In this document: piece after piece, positions 15,651 to 23,984 of the stretch
Position numbering within the stretch: position 1 is the first letter of the stretch
Layout of the letters: every line of letters starts with the position of its first letter
NCBI GenBank assembly: GCA_964635875.1
Contig: CAZWRK010000007.1
Location: forward strand, 1-62,483
DNA length: 62,483 nucleotides
Reading direction: 5' to 3'
From: CAZWRK01 sp964635875
GTDB taxonomy: Bacteria > Pseudomonadota > Gammaproteobacteria > Burkholderiales > Aquaspirillaceae
Notes under the pieces: generated by a model
Told to the model about the DNA's origin: nothing
The model's database searches: none
The model's input: the letters and a program-made list of their open reading frames with translations, nothing else
Translations under genes and position numbers: made by a program

Positions 15651-16260
15651 TGAAATCCTCCAGGTAACGTACAGCCGCGGCTAAGATCAACGGGTCGTCT
15701 CTCAATAGTCCGATACCGCTGTTGCAGGCGCTGCATAGTAAGCCCCGAATCTTGCCAGTCGTATGGCAATGATCGAGGCAGAGATTCGTGAGTAATGTCT
15801 TCCGTGTCCGCGATTCCGGCTTCCGGCAGATCATGCAGAGATTACCTGCCCTACTCACAAGCACTTGGAATTCTTCTAGCGATATTCCAAATTTTCGTAG
15901 CTGTTTGTTTAGCCGATACTGCGGACGATTTGCAGCCCATCGGTCTCGGGTACGTTTGGCGTTTCCGGCCGGATCACGCGCGTAGTATCGCTTCCAGGCC
16001 GGTTTCTGGCATTGCTTACATACCGGGTGATGTCCATCTTTCTTCGCGCTGGATTTTGCAAAATTTGCAAATGCTTTTGGTTTCTGACACTTGCTGCAGA
16101 CTTTTAGACCGCGGCGCTTCAGGCACGCACGGCATGTCGTACGCCCTTTCGGAAAATCGATACAGCGAACTTGTTGTCGGCATGCTCGGCACTTCTGGCG
16201 TTTAGCTGCTCTGGAGGACATTTGACGCATCCATGCGAGGAATTGGCGGTAGGGTACCAT
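15634..16260 (-). CDS. HNH endonuclease, endonuclease VII type
   Basis: The product is up to 208 aa. The N-terminus has zinc-ribbon pairs (CRACRQQ, CRACLKRR, CSKCQKP, CKQCQKP) typical of free-standing homing endonucleases. The C-terminal part carries CMICRKPE (142-149) and LDHCHTTGKIRGLLC (162-176) followed by SACNSGIGLL, the endonuclease VII/HNH-type signature. The true start may be an internal ATG at 16230 or 16221, because the first codons overlap the upstream gene and no clear ribosome-binding site distinguishes them. It sits between two glycosyltransferase genes and is probably a mobile insertion. Confidence 0.85.
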   Translation of the reverse strand: MVPYRQFLAWMRQMSSRAAKRQKCRACRQQVRCIDFPKGRTTCRACLKRRGLKVCSKCQKPKAFANFAKSSAKKDGHHPVCKQCQKPAWKRYYARDPAGNAKRTRDRWAANRPQYRLNKQLRKFGISLEEFQVLVSRAGNLCMICRKPESRTRKTLLTNLCLDHCHTTGKIRGLLCSACNSGIGLLRDDPLILAAAVRYLEDFNAGLH

Positions 16261-17215
16261 CCAGGTAGTAGCTCATCACTGCCGTCGCCACGTCGAGATG
16301 GGTAATCATCTCCAAGCATTTCGGGACAGCTTGTCCGGGCGTGATAATCGGTAATTTGCAAATGGACGTGTCATCATTGAGAGGTATCACTTTGGACCTC
16401 CAGCAACCGCGCGTCGCACAGCACGGAAGCAAACCGATGGTATGTAGGTACCGATGTGGCACACGAAGACGTTCGGGGCAGCTCAGCCCGCTATTCTCCG
16501 GCGCGTAGCATTCCCAGTGCCATGCTTCGCGACCGCCAGCGATCACGACACATGGCTTCTGTAGTGCTGCTGCTATGTGCATACTGGCTGTCACACCGCA
16601 CACGACGCCGTCGGCGTGGTAGATCAAACGGAGCATATCTCGTAAGTTCGTGCGTCCGACCAGATTAAGAACACCGTCGATTTGCGGGTGCCAGTGCCCG
16701 CGGTTCGATGCGCCGAACTGTACCATCGGAATACCGTAACCGCGAAGCTCGTTGATGAGCATTTGCCAGTTCGCGGTCGACCAGACCTTGGCCGTGAAGT
16801 CGCTCTTCCCGCCCGACAGGAAGCACCAGTACCGACCTTCAACGATCGGTGTCGATTTTTCCCATTCCGACAAGTGCAGGTCCGGGTACGGCTCGGTAAC
16901 CGGCACGAATAGTCCGGTCTGCTTCTTGAAGTTGCGATGAAACTCAGCAACGAAATGGCAGGTCTCGTGATTCTGTCGACGCAACCCGTCGCGGTAGCAC
17001 ATTCGCAGCGACTTGATCTTCTTGTCGCGCGGCAGGCCGTCCTGGTCAGTCGGAAAATGGGTCAGGTACGGGTTATTCTGCAGCAGATCACGGGCGTGCC
17101 CCCAGAAACCGATCTCGATGTCCGGGTAGGCCCGCTTGATGTCGCGGAAGAGGGCGGTCAGTACGACCGTATCGCCGGGCGCGTGGCGGTGGGTGAGCAG
17201 AAACTGCTGCGGCAT
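16202..17215 (-). CDS. glycosyltransferase family 9-like (heptosyltransferase fold)
   Basis: The 337-aa product has GT-B architecture: an N-terminal Rossmann half starting LLTHRHAPGDTVVLTALFRD and a C-terminal half with ADGVVCGVTASMHIAAAL and CVVIAGGREAWHWECY, which match the nucleotide-sugar-binding region of ADP-heptose:LPS heptosyltransferases. Sugar and acceptor cannot be read from sequence. Its neighbours are other glycosyltransferases, suggesting sequential glycan building on a phage product or modification of host surface glycans. Confidence 0.75.
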   Translation of the reverse strand: MPQQFLLTHRHAPGDTVVLTALFRDIKRAYPDIEIGFWGHARDLLQNNPYLTHFPTDQDGLPRDKKIKSLRMCYRDGLRRQNHETCHFVAEFHRNFKKQTGLFVPVTEPYPDLHLSEWEKSTPIVEGRYWCFLSGGKSDFTAKVWSTANWQMLINELRGYGIPMVQFGASNRGHWHPQIDGVLNLVGRTNLRDMLRLIYHADGVVCGVTASMHIAAALQKPCVVIAGGREAWHWECYAPENSGLSCPERLRVPHRYLHTIGLLPCCATRGCWRSKVIPLNDDTSICKLPIITPGQAVPKCLEMITHLDVATAVMSYYLDGTLPPIPRMDASNVLQSS

Positions 17216-17226
17216 GGAATCCGTTC

Positions 17227-17249
17227 CAAAAATACGACGATCCTGTCGT
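17227..17249 (-). terminator. short terminator-like hairpin
   Basis: On the minus strand ACGAC/GTCGT closes a 6-nt loop and is followed by ATTTTTG, just after the 383-aa gene (stop at 17277) and before the GT9-like start. The stem is only 5 bp. Confidence 0.4.
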
Positions 17250-17276
17250 CTGCTGTCCCGTATAGGGATAGATAGC

Positions 17277-18428
17277 TTACCCCGCGGTGCCCGCCGACGG
17301 CAACCGAACGCGACTGTCGTTGTGCAGCATGTCCCAATACGGGCCGAAGTTTTCGCGTAGTATTCGCAACACGTCGTCCGGCGGGTTGCGAAGCGGTGGC
17401 GGGCTTTGCGTCTGTTGACAGGTCCAGGCTTCGACGACCGGTATGCCGTTCAACCGCAAGTCCATACTGTAAAGGTGCATCGCCCAGGCGAGATCGGAAA
17501 CAGCCGGCGGTAAGCCGTGTGCGATGGCTTTACGCGTTATTAAGAACATCTCCGGCGAGACGGCCGGGATATTTCGCCAGTAGAAGTTTCCGGCCTTTTT
17601 GTTTTCGGCCGTGATGCGCCGCCGTGTGTCGCTGTAGACGGGCATGACCAATCCGGCGTCGCTCAGCTGCTGCGCCCAGAGCATACCGGCGAGCAACTGC
17701 GTACCCCGCACATGCGGCTGCATAAACGCATAGGCGTGGTAGTTCGTACCGAGGCAGAGGCTGCCCAACCCCTGCAGCGGACTGTAGGCACGCACGACGG
17801 CTTCATCGGCAAATGCAACATAGTCGCCGACGCAATCGAGCACCGTGATCTTCGTCGACGGTTTAGCCGACTGCATCAACATGACGATGTCTTGCCGTTG
17901 GCTCGCGGCGGTGAACGGGATCACGCACAGGAGTTGATCGAGGCCGATGTCGCCGTCCCATTTGAAGGCCGGGCAATGCCACGCCGCGGCCTTGGCTTTA
18001 GCCGCCAGGAAGCAGCCGCAGAGCTTACACTTCGTGTCGTCGCGGTAGGTGCACGTGCTGCAGACTTCCAACCGAGCCTGATAGGCTTCTTTGCTGACGG
18101 AACGCGGGTCGGCGACCCAGTCCGCCAGAGCTTTAGCCAAATTCCAGATTTTTTGGGCAGTACCGGGCGGCTGCGGACCTTTATTGATAGCCGGACGTTG
18201 TTTGGCTGCTGCACGCCGTTGCTTTCGGTTCGGCTTGAAGACGCCGACGACGCGGTCGACCAGTTGTTCGACCGTACCCCGGACGTGGCGACACGGAATC
18301 TTGATATCGGCATTGTAGGACCAGAACGCCCGACCACAGTCGGGCTGGGAGCAGCGGTATTTGAAGAGCCCTTTGATTGTGGCGTGCTCTTCGTCCGTCT
18401 TAACCATCTGGCAGTAGTTGGGCGTCAT
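17277..18428 (-). CDS. zinc-ribbon protein in glycosyltransferase cassette, function unknown
   Basis: The 383-aa product has an N-terminal Cys pair region (YRCSQPDCGRAF), a basic linker, then a compact metal-binding segment with CSTCTYRD, CKLCGCF and a WHCP ending (about 121-153). That segment resembles a small Zn module often seen in phage and bacterial proteins next to glycosyltransferases. The C-terminal 220 residues are alpha/beta (TKITVLDCVGDYVAFAD) without a clear DxD, so a degenerate glycosyltransferase is possible but unproven. The start overlaps the upstream stop by ATGA. Confidence 0.6.
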   Translation of the reverse strand: MTPNYCQMVKTDEEHATIKGLFKYRCSQPDCGRAFWSYNADIKIPCRHVRGTVEQLVDRVVGVFKPNRKQRRAAAKQRPAINKGPQPPGTAQKIWNLAKALADWVADPRSVSKEAYQARLEVCSTCTYRDDTKCKLCGCFLAAKAKAAAWHCPAFKWDGDIGLDQLLCVIPFTAASQRQDIVMLMQSAKPSTKITVLDCVGDYVAFADEAVVRAYSPLQGLGSLCLGTNYHAYAFMQPHVRGTQLLAGMLWAQQLSDAGLVMPVYSDTRRRITAENKKAGNFYWRNIPAVSPEMFLITRKAIAHGLPPAVSDLAWAMHLYSMDLRLNGIPVVEAWTCQQTQSPPPLRNPPDDVLRILRENFGPYWDMLHNDSRVRLPSAGTAG

Positions 18429-19366
18429 TCGCAGATACCGGTAATAGCGACCGTCGGGAGCGAGCAGCAGCAGTTTCCTTCTTCAAGTTCACTGTTGTCT
18501 GCGTCGTAAGTATAAGTCGGACTAACGCTGAGCGCACAGCAATCGATCGGTACCGTGCCGGCCGTCTCTTGCGACGTGTAGACGCATCGCCCCCACGTCA
18601 GGCGTGTCGCGATCACGACGTTGTCGGCGTCATCTTGGTAAGCAATGACGACGATCGACGCGCTCGACCCGCCGCAGGCCCCCAGAGTGTAGGCCTCACA
18701 CGACCAGAAACAACCTTTAGCCCCTGACGCGTAATCCGGGTCGTCCGGACACAGCGTTGAATCCGAATCACTGCAATTGTTCGGATCAAGGCCGGCACAG
18801 CAGCCGCCGGGGCAGTTTGGCGTCGTCGACTGGCAGGTAATAAAGCTACAGTGCGGACTGCACCCAAACGGAAACGACGTACAGGTGCAAGTCGGCGTCG
18901 CGAAGCAGTTGCTGGCAGGCTCGACGCACGGCGAGTCCGTCCAGTAGCACTCGCACGAATCACAGTTGTACCCCCACGAGCAACTTCCGGCGGTATTATC
19001 GCAGCGGCATTCCGGACCACGTAGTTCGGCCGTGTGCGTCCATTGGCAGTAGAATGTCCCCGCTTTCGGGACGTTGGTCTCGATATCGACCCAGTCCGGC
19101 AAGCTCTCAACCGGTCCGCCTTCAGTTCCCGTGAGTTCAGCCGTCCCGGGATCGGGTACGCAGGTATCGACACTGTGGTCTTCCGGATCTTCGCAGTCCC
19201 AGCCGCCGGGATCGTCACACGGCTCGTCGGTCAGCGTCGGCTCATACTCCGGCGACGAGGCACCGTAGCTGATACCGAGCGTGGGAATCTGCCCGTCTTC
19301 GCAGATGAGTCCGCAGTTCTGGCAGCAGCCGCAATTACCGTCCGGTTGATAACCCCTCTCGCTCAT
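18425..19366 (-). CDS. Cys-rich structural protein
   Basis: The product is 313 aa when started at the ATG at 19366 (TAATG with the upstream gene, GGAGGT upstream). It contains more than 30 cysteines, many in pairs or CxC clusters (NCGCCQNCGLIC, CNTNC-like spacing throughout). In a phage virion this suggests many disulfides or bound metals after release. No homologous fold was recognised. It is the last of a run of large virion proteins, just before the glycosyltransferase cassette. Confidence 0.65.
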   Translation of the reverse strand: MSERGYQPDGNCGCCQNCGLICEDGQIPTLGISYGASSPEYEPTLTDEPCDDPGGWDCEDPEDHSVDTCVPDPGTAELTGTEGGPVESLPDWVDIETNVPKAGTFYCQWTHTAELRGPECRCDNTAGSCSWGYNCDSCECYWTDSPCVEPASNCFATPTCTCTSFPFGCSPHCSFITCQSTTPNCPGGCCAGLDPNNCSDSDSTLCPDDPDYASGAKGCFWSCEAYTLGACGGSSASIVVIAYQDDADNVVIATRLTWGRCVYTSQETAGTVPIDCCALSVSPTYTYDADNSELEEGNCCCSLPTVAITGICE

Positions 19367-20652
19367 TACGGAGTTACCTCCGGTACGCGACACTGGACCT
19401 GCCACGTGTCGTACTCGCAGCTATCGTTCCGCATGGCGTAGCCCTTGCGTTCGATCGAGCTGTCGAAGTCGAGATTGTTGTTGACGTTGACCTGCGTACT
19501 ACCCGGCGGGTCGCTAGGGTCCGAGCCGACGTTGAACGAAATGATGTCGACCAGATGCGGACCGGTGCCGGTAAAGTCACCGGTCGTCTGGAATTCGATC
19601 CACAATGCGATCTGTTCAACCGCGATGATTTCCCATTCGCCGGAGCCGTCGGGGCTACTGCAGCAGGCGAAGCCGCGATGATCGTCTTTGGCACACGGGT
19701 GGATACCCATGACGTCCGTGACTGTAAACGGCGAACCGATCGCGACACCGCCGTAGTAAAGCGAGGCCTGCGCTTCTTCGCTGAGCATGTCGGACGTGAG
19801 GATGATCGGTACGATCAGGATTTCTTCGCGACTGATAATGCCCCAACCATAGCCCGGGTCGTAGGTCAGCCAGACCCGCGTACCGCTGGGAAGGGTCTCG
19901 GCGCCGCAGCAATTGCGTAACCAGACCGCAGCGTTGACAGTTTGGCTCAGCACATGCACTTCGACCGGGCACGTACCGCAGCCGGACGCCCCTTCGCCGA
20001 CCGTACCGCGGAAGACGCGGCGATCAGGAATCTTGAGGCGTAGATTGAGATCGTAACGACACGAGAACGAGGTGCCGGTCCGGTCGACGTTACCGCCGAA
20101 GCTCGCGCTGTTGTAGCTGTATCGCTCTTTGATTTGCAGCGTGTCGAACTCGATCGTAGCGCAGGGCATGCCGGCTGTCTGGTCGGGAATGTCGAAATCA
20201 AATTCGAACAGCATCCGGCACGGGTCTTGGCAGTTTTCTTGCGGCAGTCGCGTCACGGTAACCGTGACACCGCCTGCGCCGGTCGCGGCCGAAAAGTTAG
20301 CAGTCGCACTGGCCGAGATTTCGACGCACGGGATCGGAATCCGGAAATTGAAGTCGAAGACCTGTCGGCACTGCGGGGCGCCACCGTTCGGATCGTCGAT
20401 CTGTTCGTTGGTGATGACGACCGTGACCGACGGCTCCGAGCCGCAGTGGTCGACGCTGATCGAGGCCGTGGCGCTGACGTCGGCGCAGTCGATATCCGGG
20501 ATGAGCGTCGGATTGAACGCGATCTCTGGTGTCGGGCAGGTGTTAATCGGCGGCGGCGCCGGCCGTACTTCGCAGTCGTCTACGAACGCGAAGTCGACCT
20601 TGGGGACGACGGGCAAACTGCAGTCGCCGCCGGGCGGAAAGAGGTCAGCCAT
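19366..20652 (-). CDS. virion structural protein candidate, beta-rich
   Basis: The 428-aa product starts at the ATG at 20652 (ATGA overlap, GGAGGTG ribosome-binding site) rather than the GTG three bases upstream. It has alternating strand-like segments, many Asp-Cys pairs, and repeated motifs of the form FDFxFxIPxxC (FDFNFRIPIPC and FEFDFDIPDQ). That internal similarity suggests at least two repeated beta domains. No catalytic residues were seen. It is encoded among fibre-like proteins. Confidence 0.65.
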   Translation of the reverse strand: MADLFPPGGDCSLPVVPKVDFAFVDDCEVRPAPPPINTCPTPEIAFNPTLIPDIDCADVSATASISVDHCGSEPSVTVVITNEQIDDPNGGAPQCRQVFDFNFRIPIPCVEISASATANFSAATGAGGVTVTVTRLPQENCQDPCRMLFEFDFDIPDQTAGMPCATIEFDTLQIKERYSYNSASFGGNVDRTGTSFSCRYDLNLRLKIPDRRVFRGTVGEGASGCGTCPVEVHVLSQTVNAAVWLRNCCGAETLPSGTRVWLTYDPGYGWGIISREEILIVPIILTSDMLSEEAQASLYYGGVAIGSPFTVTDVMGIHPCAKDDHRGFACCSSPDGSGEWEIIAVEQIALWIEFQTTGDFTGTGPHLVDIISFNVGSDPSDPPGSTQVNVNNNLDFDSSIERKGYAMRNDSCEYDTWQVQCRVPEVTP

Positions 20653-21647
20653 CACTCACCTCCTACCGATGATTCCGAAGATTCCTCGTCCGTACAGGCT
20701 CCGGCGAACTGCTTCATGTCGGCGGCGATCGTTAGTGCGTTGTTCGCGGGGTCGGCCGTGATCGTGAAGCCGGTACCCGCCCGCAATGACACGGAACGCC
20801 CGCCGACGCCGTTGATCGTCGTGATCAGCTCATCGCAAGCCGGACCGCCGCCGAGCACTTTGCTTCCGTCCGGCGGTGTTTCGCCGGGGTAGATCACCGT
20901 CGGATCGCAGCCCTGCCCGGCGCCGGCACCCTTTGCGGCGCTGATGACGATGCGGCCGGCGTTGTCGTCTTGGCGGATTGCGATGTTCCAGCCTTCCTTG
21001 AGGCGCAAGTCGTCATTCAAGCAGGCGACGCCCGGATAGATCACGGGATCACCAGCCGGCAGGCTGGCTTCGCTGTCGCAGTCTTCGTCGGCCAACCAGC
21101 GGGCACGATCGTAGTTGGCAAGGCTGACGCTGTTGAGGTAGCTCAGATTCTGTACGAGCGACGGCTCGACCTGCCAATCGGTCTCCGCGAAGCTGCGGTG
21201 CTCGCCGTCGGTCAGGCCGTGTTGGCTGAGGTCACCGGTAACGAGGAACCCTTCCCAGACCGTCGGGTCCGGGCAGTCAATGCTGTCCGACGATGCCGAC
21301 GATTCGGGCGAGTTGGTTTCGTTCTGGCTCGTCAGAAATTCAGGGTCGTCGATCTGACGAGTGAAGAAGAGCGGGTAGTCGTCGAGACCCGGCGAATCAC
21401 CCCGGAACTCGAACGTCAGCGTGTTGCCACTGCGGCTGATGCTCTTCAGGTAGACCGAATAGACGACGTCGGGATCGTCGGGCAGGAAGTTCCGCGACGG
21501 CATGCTGCAGAGGAAGCCGCAGTCAACGATCAACGCCGACGGGAGCGACCCCGGCGCAGAGAGTGACCCCGCATCCGGCCGGAGAGCCGGCGTGATGAAC
21601 GGGTACGCCCGATATTCGTTGCTGTTGTAGAATCCGTTCTGCGACAT
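20652..21647 (-). CDS. virion protein, RxYPF N-terminal family
   Basis: The 331-aa product begins NSNEYRAYPFITPAL followed by LPSALIVDCGF. The same N-terminal unit occurs in the proteins at 21649, 22413 and 25471. A Ser-rich linker (SPESSASSDSIDC) and a C-terminal TTINGVGGRSVSLRAGTG segment follow, the latter like the ING motif of the paralogues. It ends in EESSESSVGGE. I read it as a modular fibre or baseplate-periphery protein; the receptor or partner is unknown. Confidence 0.65.
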   Translation of the reverse strand: MSQNGFYNSNEYRAYPFITPALRPDAGSLSAPGSLPSALIVDCGFLCSMPSRNFLPDDPDVVYSVYLKSISRSGNTLTFEFRGDSPGLDDYPLFFTRQIDDPEFLTSQNETNSPESSASSDSIDCPDPTVWEGFLVTGDLSQHGLTDGEHRSFAETDWQVEPSLVQNLSYLNSVSLANYDRARWLADEDCDSEASLPAGDPVIYPGVACLNDDLRLKEGWNIAIRQDDNAGRIVISAAKGAGAGQGCDPTVIYPGETPPDGSKVLGGGPACDELITTINGVGGRSVSLRAGTGFTITADPANNALTIAADMKQFAGACTDEESSESSVGGE

Positions 21648-21648
21648 C

Positions 21649-22416
21649 CTATTCGCGTGCGAGGCGTCCGACCGCCTCCAAACGCAGCCCTCCGTGGCCG
21701 TCCGGGTAAATCCGCAGGATCGTGGTTTCGGCGAGGTTGTCGCCGACGGTGAAGTTGAAGTTGCCGTACTGATCCGGTCCGCAGCCGTTGATCGTTTTGA
21801 GGAACCGCGGGGCGACGAACTTGCCTAGCGGATCGCAGGCTTTGCGGACAAACAGCGGATCGCCGACGGCGTCGATACGAATGGCGCCGTCATCTTCGCT
21901 AACGACGATTCCGTTGTCGCCGATGATGAAGATGTCGCCCGTCAGCAGCTCACCGTCTTCGGTCATGATACCCCGAACGCCGACTTCAGGCGTAGGGATG
22001 CAACAGCTGACGACGAACTCAGCGTTCCCGATCGGGAACAGGTGCGTTCCGACGGGCCACGCGGCAAAGACCCGCAGTCGCTCCGGTTCCGAGACGATGA
22101 CGCCGGCATCGCGACCGTACGCGTCGACGAAACGGATCGTAAATACGTCCGTAGCAAGGGGATCGAACACGGCCGTCGCCAGCGTGCGTCGCGTGTTGTC
22201 GCTGAGATAGAGCGTGATCTGCCGCGGCGAGACATCGATCTGCTTGAGGTGCAAGCGGAACGTATTCCCGATCGGGTACAGCGAGGCATCCAAGAACACG
22301 TCCGACGTAATACGGACCTTCCCCGTGTCACTGACAAGGGAAGCCTTGTCAGCGAATGGGTACCGCGACGTGTCTTGCTGGTCGCGGAACTCGGGAAAGA
22401 TGATCCGATCGCTCAC
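21649..22416 (-). CDS. virion protein, RxYPF N-terminal family
   Basis: The 255-aa product starts at a GTG that overlaps the upstream stop (GTGA). The N-terminus (DTSRYPFADKASLVSD, then a SDVFLDASLYP segment) matches its neighbours. The C-terminus has LKTINGCGPDQYGNFNF, the shared ING-x-x-P-D-x-x-GN motif. The compact size suggests it carries only the two shared modules. Confidence 0.65.
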   Translation of the reverse strand: MSDRIIFPEFRDQQDTSRYPFADKASLVSDTGKVRITSDVFLDASLYPIGNTFRLHLKQIDVSPRQITLYLSDNTRRTLATAVFDPLATDVFTIRFVDAYGRDAGVIVSEPERLRVFAAWPVGTHLFPIGNAEFVVSCCIPTPEVGVRGIMTEDGELLTGDIFIIGDNGIVVSEDDGAIRIDAVGDPLFVRKACDPLGKFVAPRFLKTINGCGPDQYGNFNFTVGDNLAETTILRIYPDGHGGLRLEAVGRLARE

Positions 22417-23984
22417 GGTGAGTCCTCGATTTGCAGGAAGCTGAAACGGGCGTAGCCGCGGAGTGAACCAACGCCGAAACGACCGTCGGTCGGATCGCCG
22501 TACCGCGTCGTGGCCAAGCTGAACGATACTGGACCGAAGCCCGGATCGCTGATGCCACTTACGGTGACGGCAATCGCCTTTTGGGTAACTGATAGCGTCG
22601 TGATTTCGGCCTCGATGCGGTACCAGTCGTTGGGCACGAACGGCAGCGGTGTCGGACTGGCGTACTCTTCGACATGGTTGAGGCCGTTGTATCGCAGCAC
22701 GCGAATCTTGTTGACGTTGAGGTCCAACAGCACCAGGAAGTATTCGATGTGCGGATTTTCGAGCGGGTCAGCCAGATGGTAATTGAGCACAAGCCCGCCG
22801 TTGCGGGACGGCGCCAAAGCCGTCACCTGCACGTCGGTCGTGACAATGCGATCGAGCGCCGGCGAGGCGCCGCAGTTGTCCCAAATGCCGATATTTCGCG
22901 TGCTGGGGTTGATTGCCGTCAGGGCGCCGGTACCCATCCCGCCGCCGATTTCACTGGGGCTGTCGTAGGCTTGGTATTCGAAATCGCCGTTCTTAATAAC
23001 AAACTGGCCGGCCGGCGTGTCGAAGTTGAGTACGACCGGCAAAGCCGCACACGATTCCGATTCGCTCGACGGGACGAGCGACGATTCGCTGGACGTGTCG
23101 GGGATGTCTGAACTCGCCGAAAGTGACGAGTCACTGCTTTGGTCTTCGCACAAGTCGACAGGTTCGACGAACGGTTGCTTGTTGACGCACGTCTCTTCGA
23201 GCTCGACGCCGTGATCCAATACGACGCCCGCGCAGCTCTCATAGGGAGCTTCTTCCAGGTTGACGAACGTGATTTCGAGATTGCCGTCGCAGTCGGGCGG
23301 CACGCCGTTGACGAATTCGATGCCCGGCTTGTCGCAGGTGCCGCTCTCCGGGCGGCCGCCGCACTCGGTCAGGTACTTCTGCAACACGTTCTCGCCCGGC
23401 GTGTCAGCCTTCAGGCTGAGGATCAACGCTTTGCGCAGTTCGCTTCCGAGCAAAACCGTATCGACCGTGACCTCGATATCCGTTCCGCCGACGATGGTCA
23501 CCAGCCCCGTGAGAGCCGTCGCCAACCCGAGCTTGCCGATCGATTTGACCGGCAATCCCTGGTAAGGAGTTGCCGCGCGAGGTGCTAGCAGACTCTGGGC
23601 AGGCGTCGCGAAGCGGCCGACGAACGAGGTTGCCGTCCCGCTGCCGAAGACCACCCAGCCGCCGACACCCGGATAAAGCGGCGTAACTGCATACGGACGA
23701 AAGACTTCTAGGGGCTTCGTAACGGTCAGCGAAGCCAGCGGAACGTATCCGGACGTCTCATCTTGAGACGTCGTTCCCAGGATCACGAGGGAGACCAGCC
23801 GCGGCGTGACGGTGATTCCGCCCACAAACGCGTACTGCGCGACGTCTCGCGGGAACCGTAACCGGCAATCGACGAGGATGTCGTGCGGCAGGAATTTGCC
23901 GGTGTTGTCGACCGTCGTCGCGGCGTCGCTCAGCGGGAACGCGCGCAACTCGTTCAGGTTGTAGTGGTTATGCGCGTGTGCCAT
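22413..23984 (-). CDS. virion protein, RxYPL N-terminal family, with lectin-like C-terminal half
   Basis: The 523-aa product begins with NLNELRAFPLSDAATT and LPHDILVDCRL (shared N-unit), then EFVNGVPPDCDGNLEI (shared ING motif), then a long Ser-rich linker (about 275-305). The last 210 residues are all-beta (PVVLNFDTPAGQFVIKNGDF...). They look like a concanavalin-like jelly roll, so carbohydrate binding is possible. It starts as TAATG with the upstream gene. Confidence 0.65.
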   Translation of the reverse strand: MAHAHNHYNLNELRAFPLSDAATTVDNTGKFLPHDILVDCRLRFPRDVAQYAFVGGITVTPRLVSLVILGTTSQDETSGYVPLASLTVTKPLEVFRPYAVTPLYPGVGGWVVFGSGTATSFVGRFATPAQSLLAPRAATPYQGLPVKSIGKLGLATALTGLVTIVGGTDIEVTVDTVLLGSELRKALILSLKADTPGENVLQKYLTECGGRPESGTCDKPGIEFVNGVPPDCDGNLEITFVNLEEAPYESCAGVVLDHGVELEETCVNKQPFVEPVDLCEDQSSDSSLSASSDIPDTSSESSLVPSSESESCAALPVVLNFDTPAGQFVIKNGDFEYQAYDSPSEIGGGMGTGALTAINPSTRNIGIWDNCGASPALDRIVTTDVQVTALAPSRNGGLVLNYHLADPLENPHIEYFLVLLDLNVNKIRVLRYNGLNHVEEYASPTPLPFVPNDWYRIEAEITTLSVTQKAIAVTVSGISDPGFGPVSFSLATTRYGDPTDGRFGVGSLRGYARFSFLQIEDSP

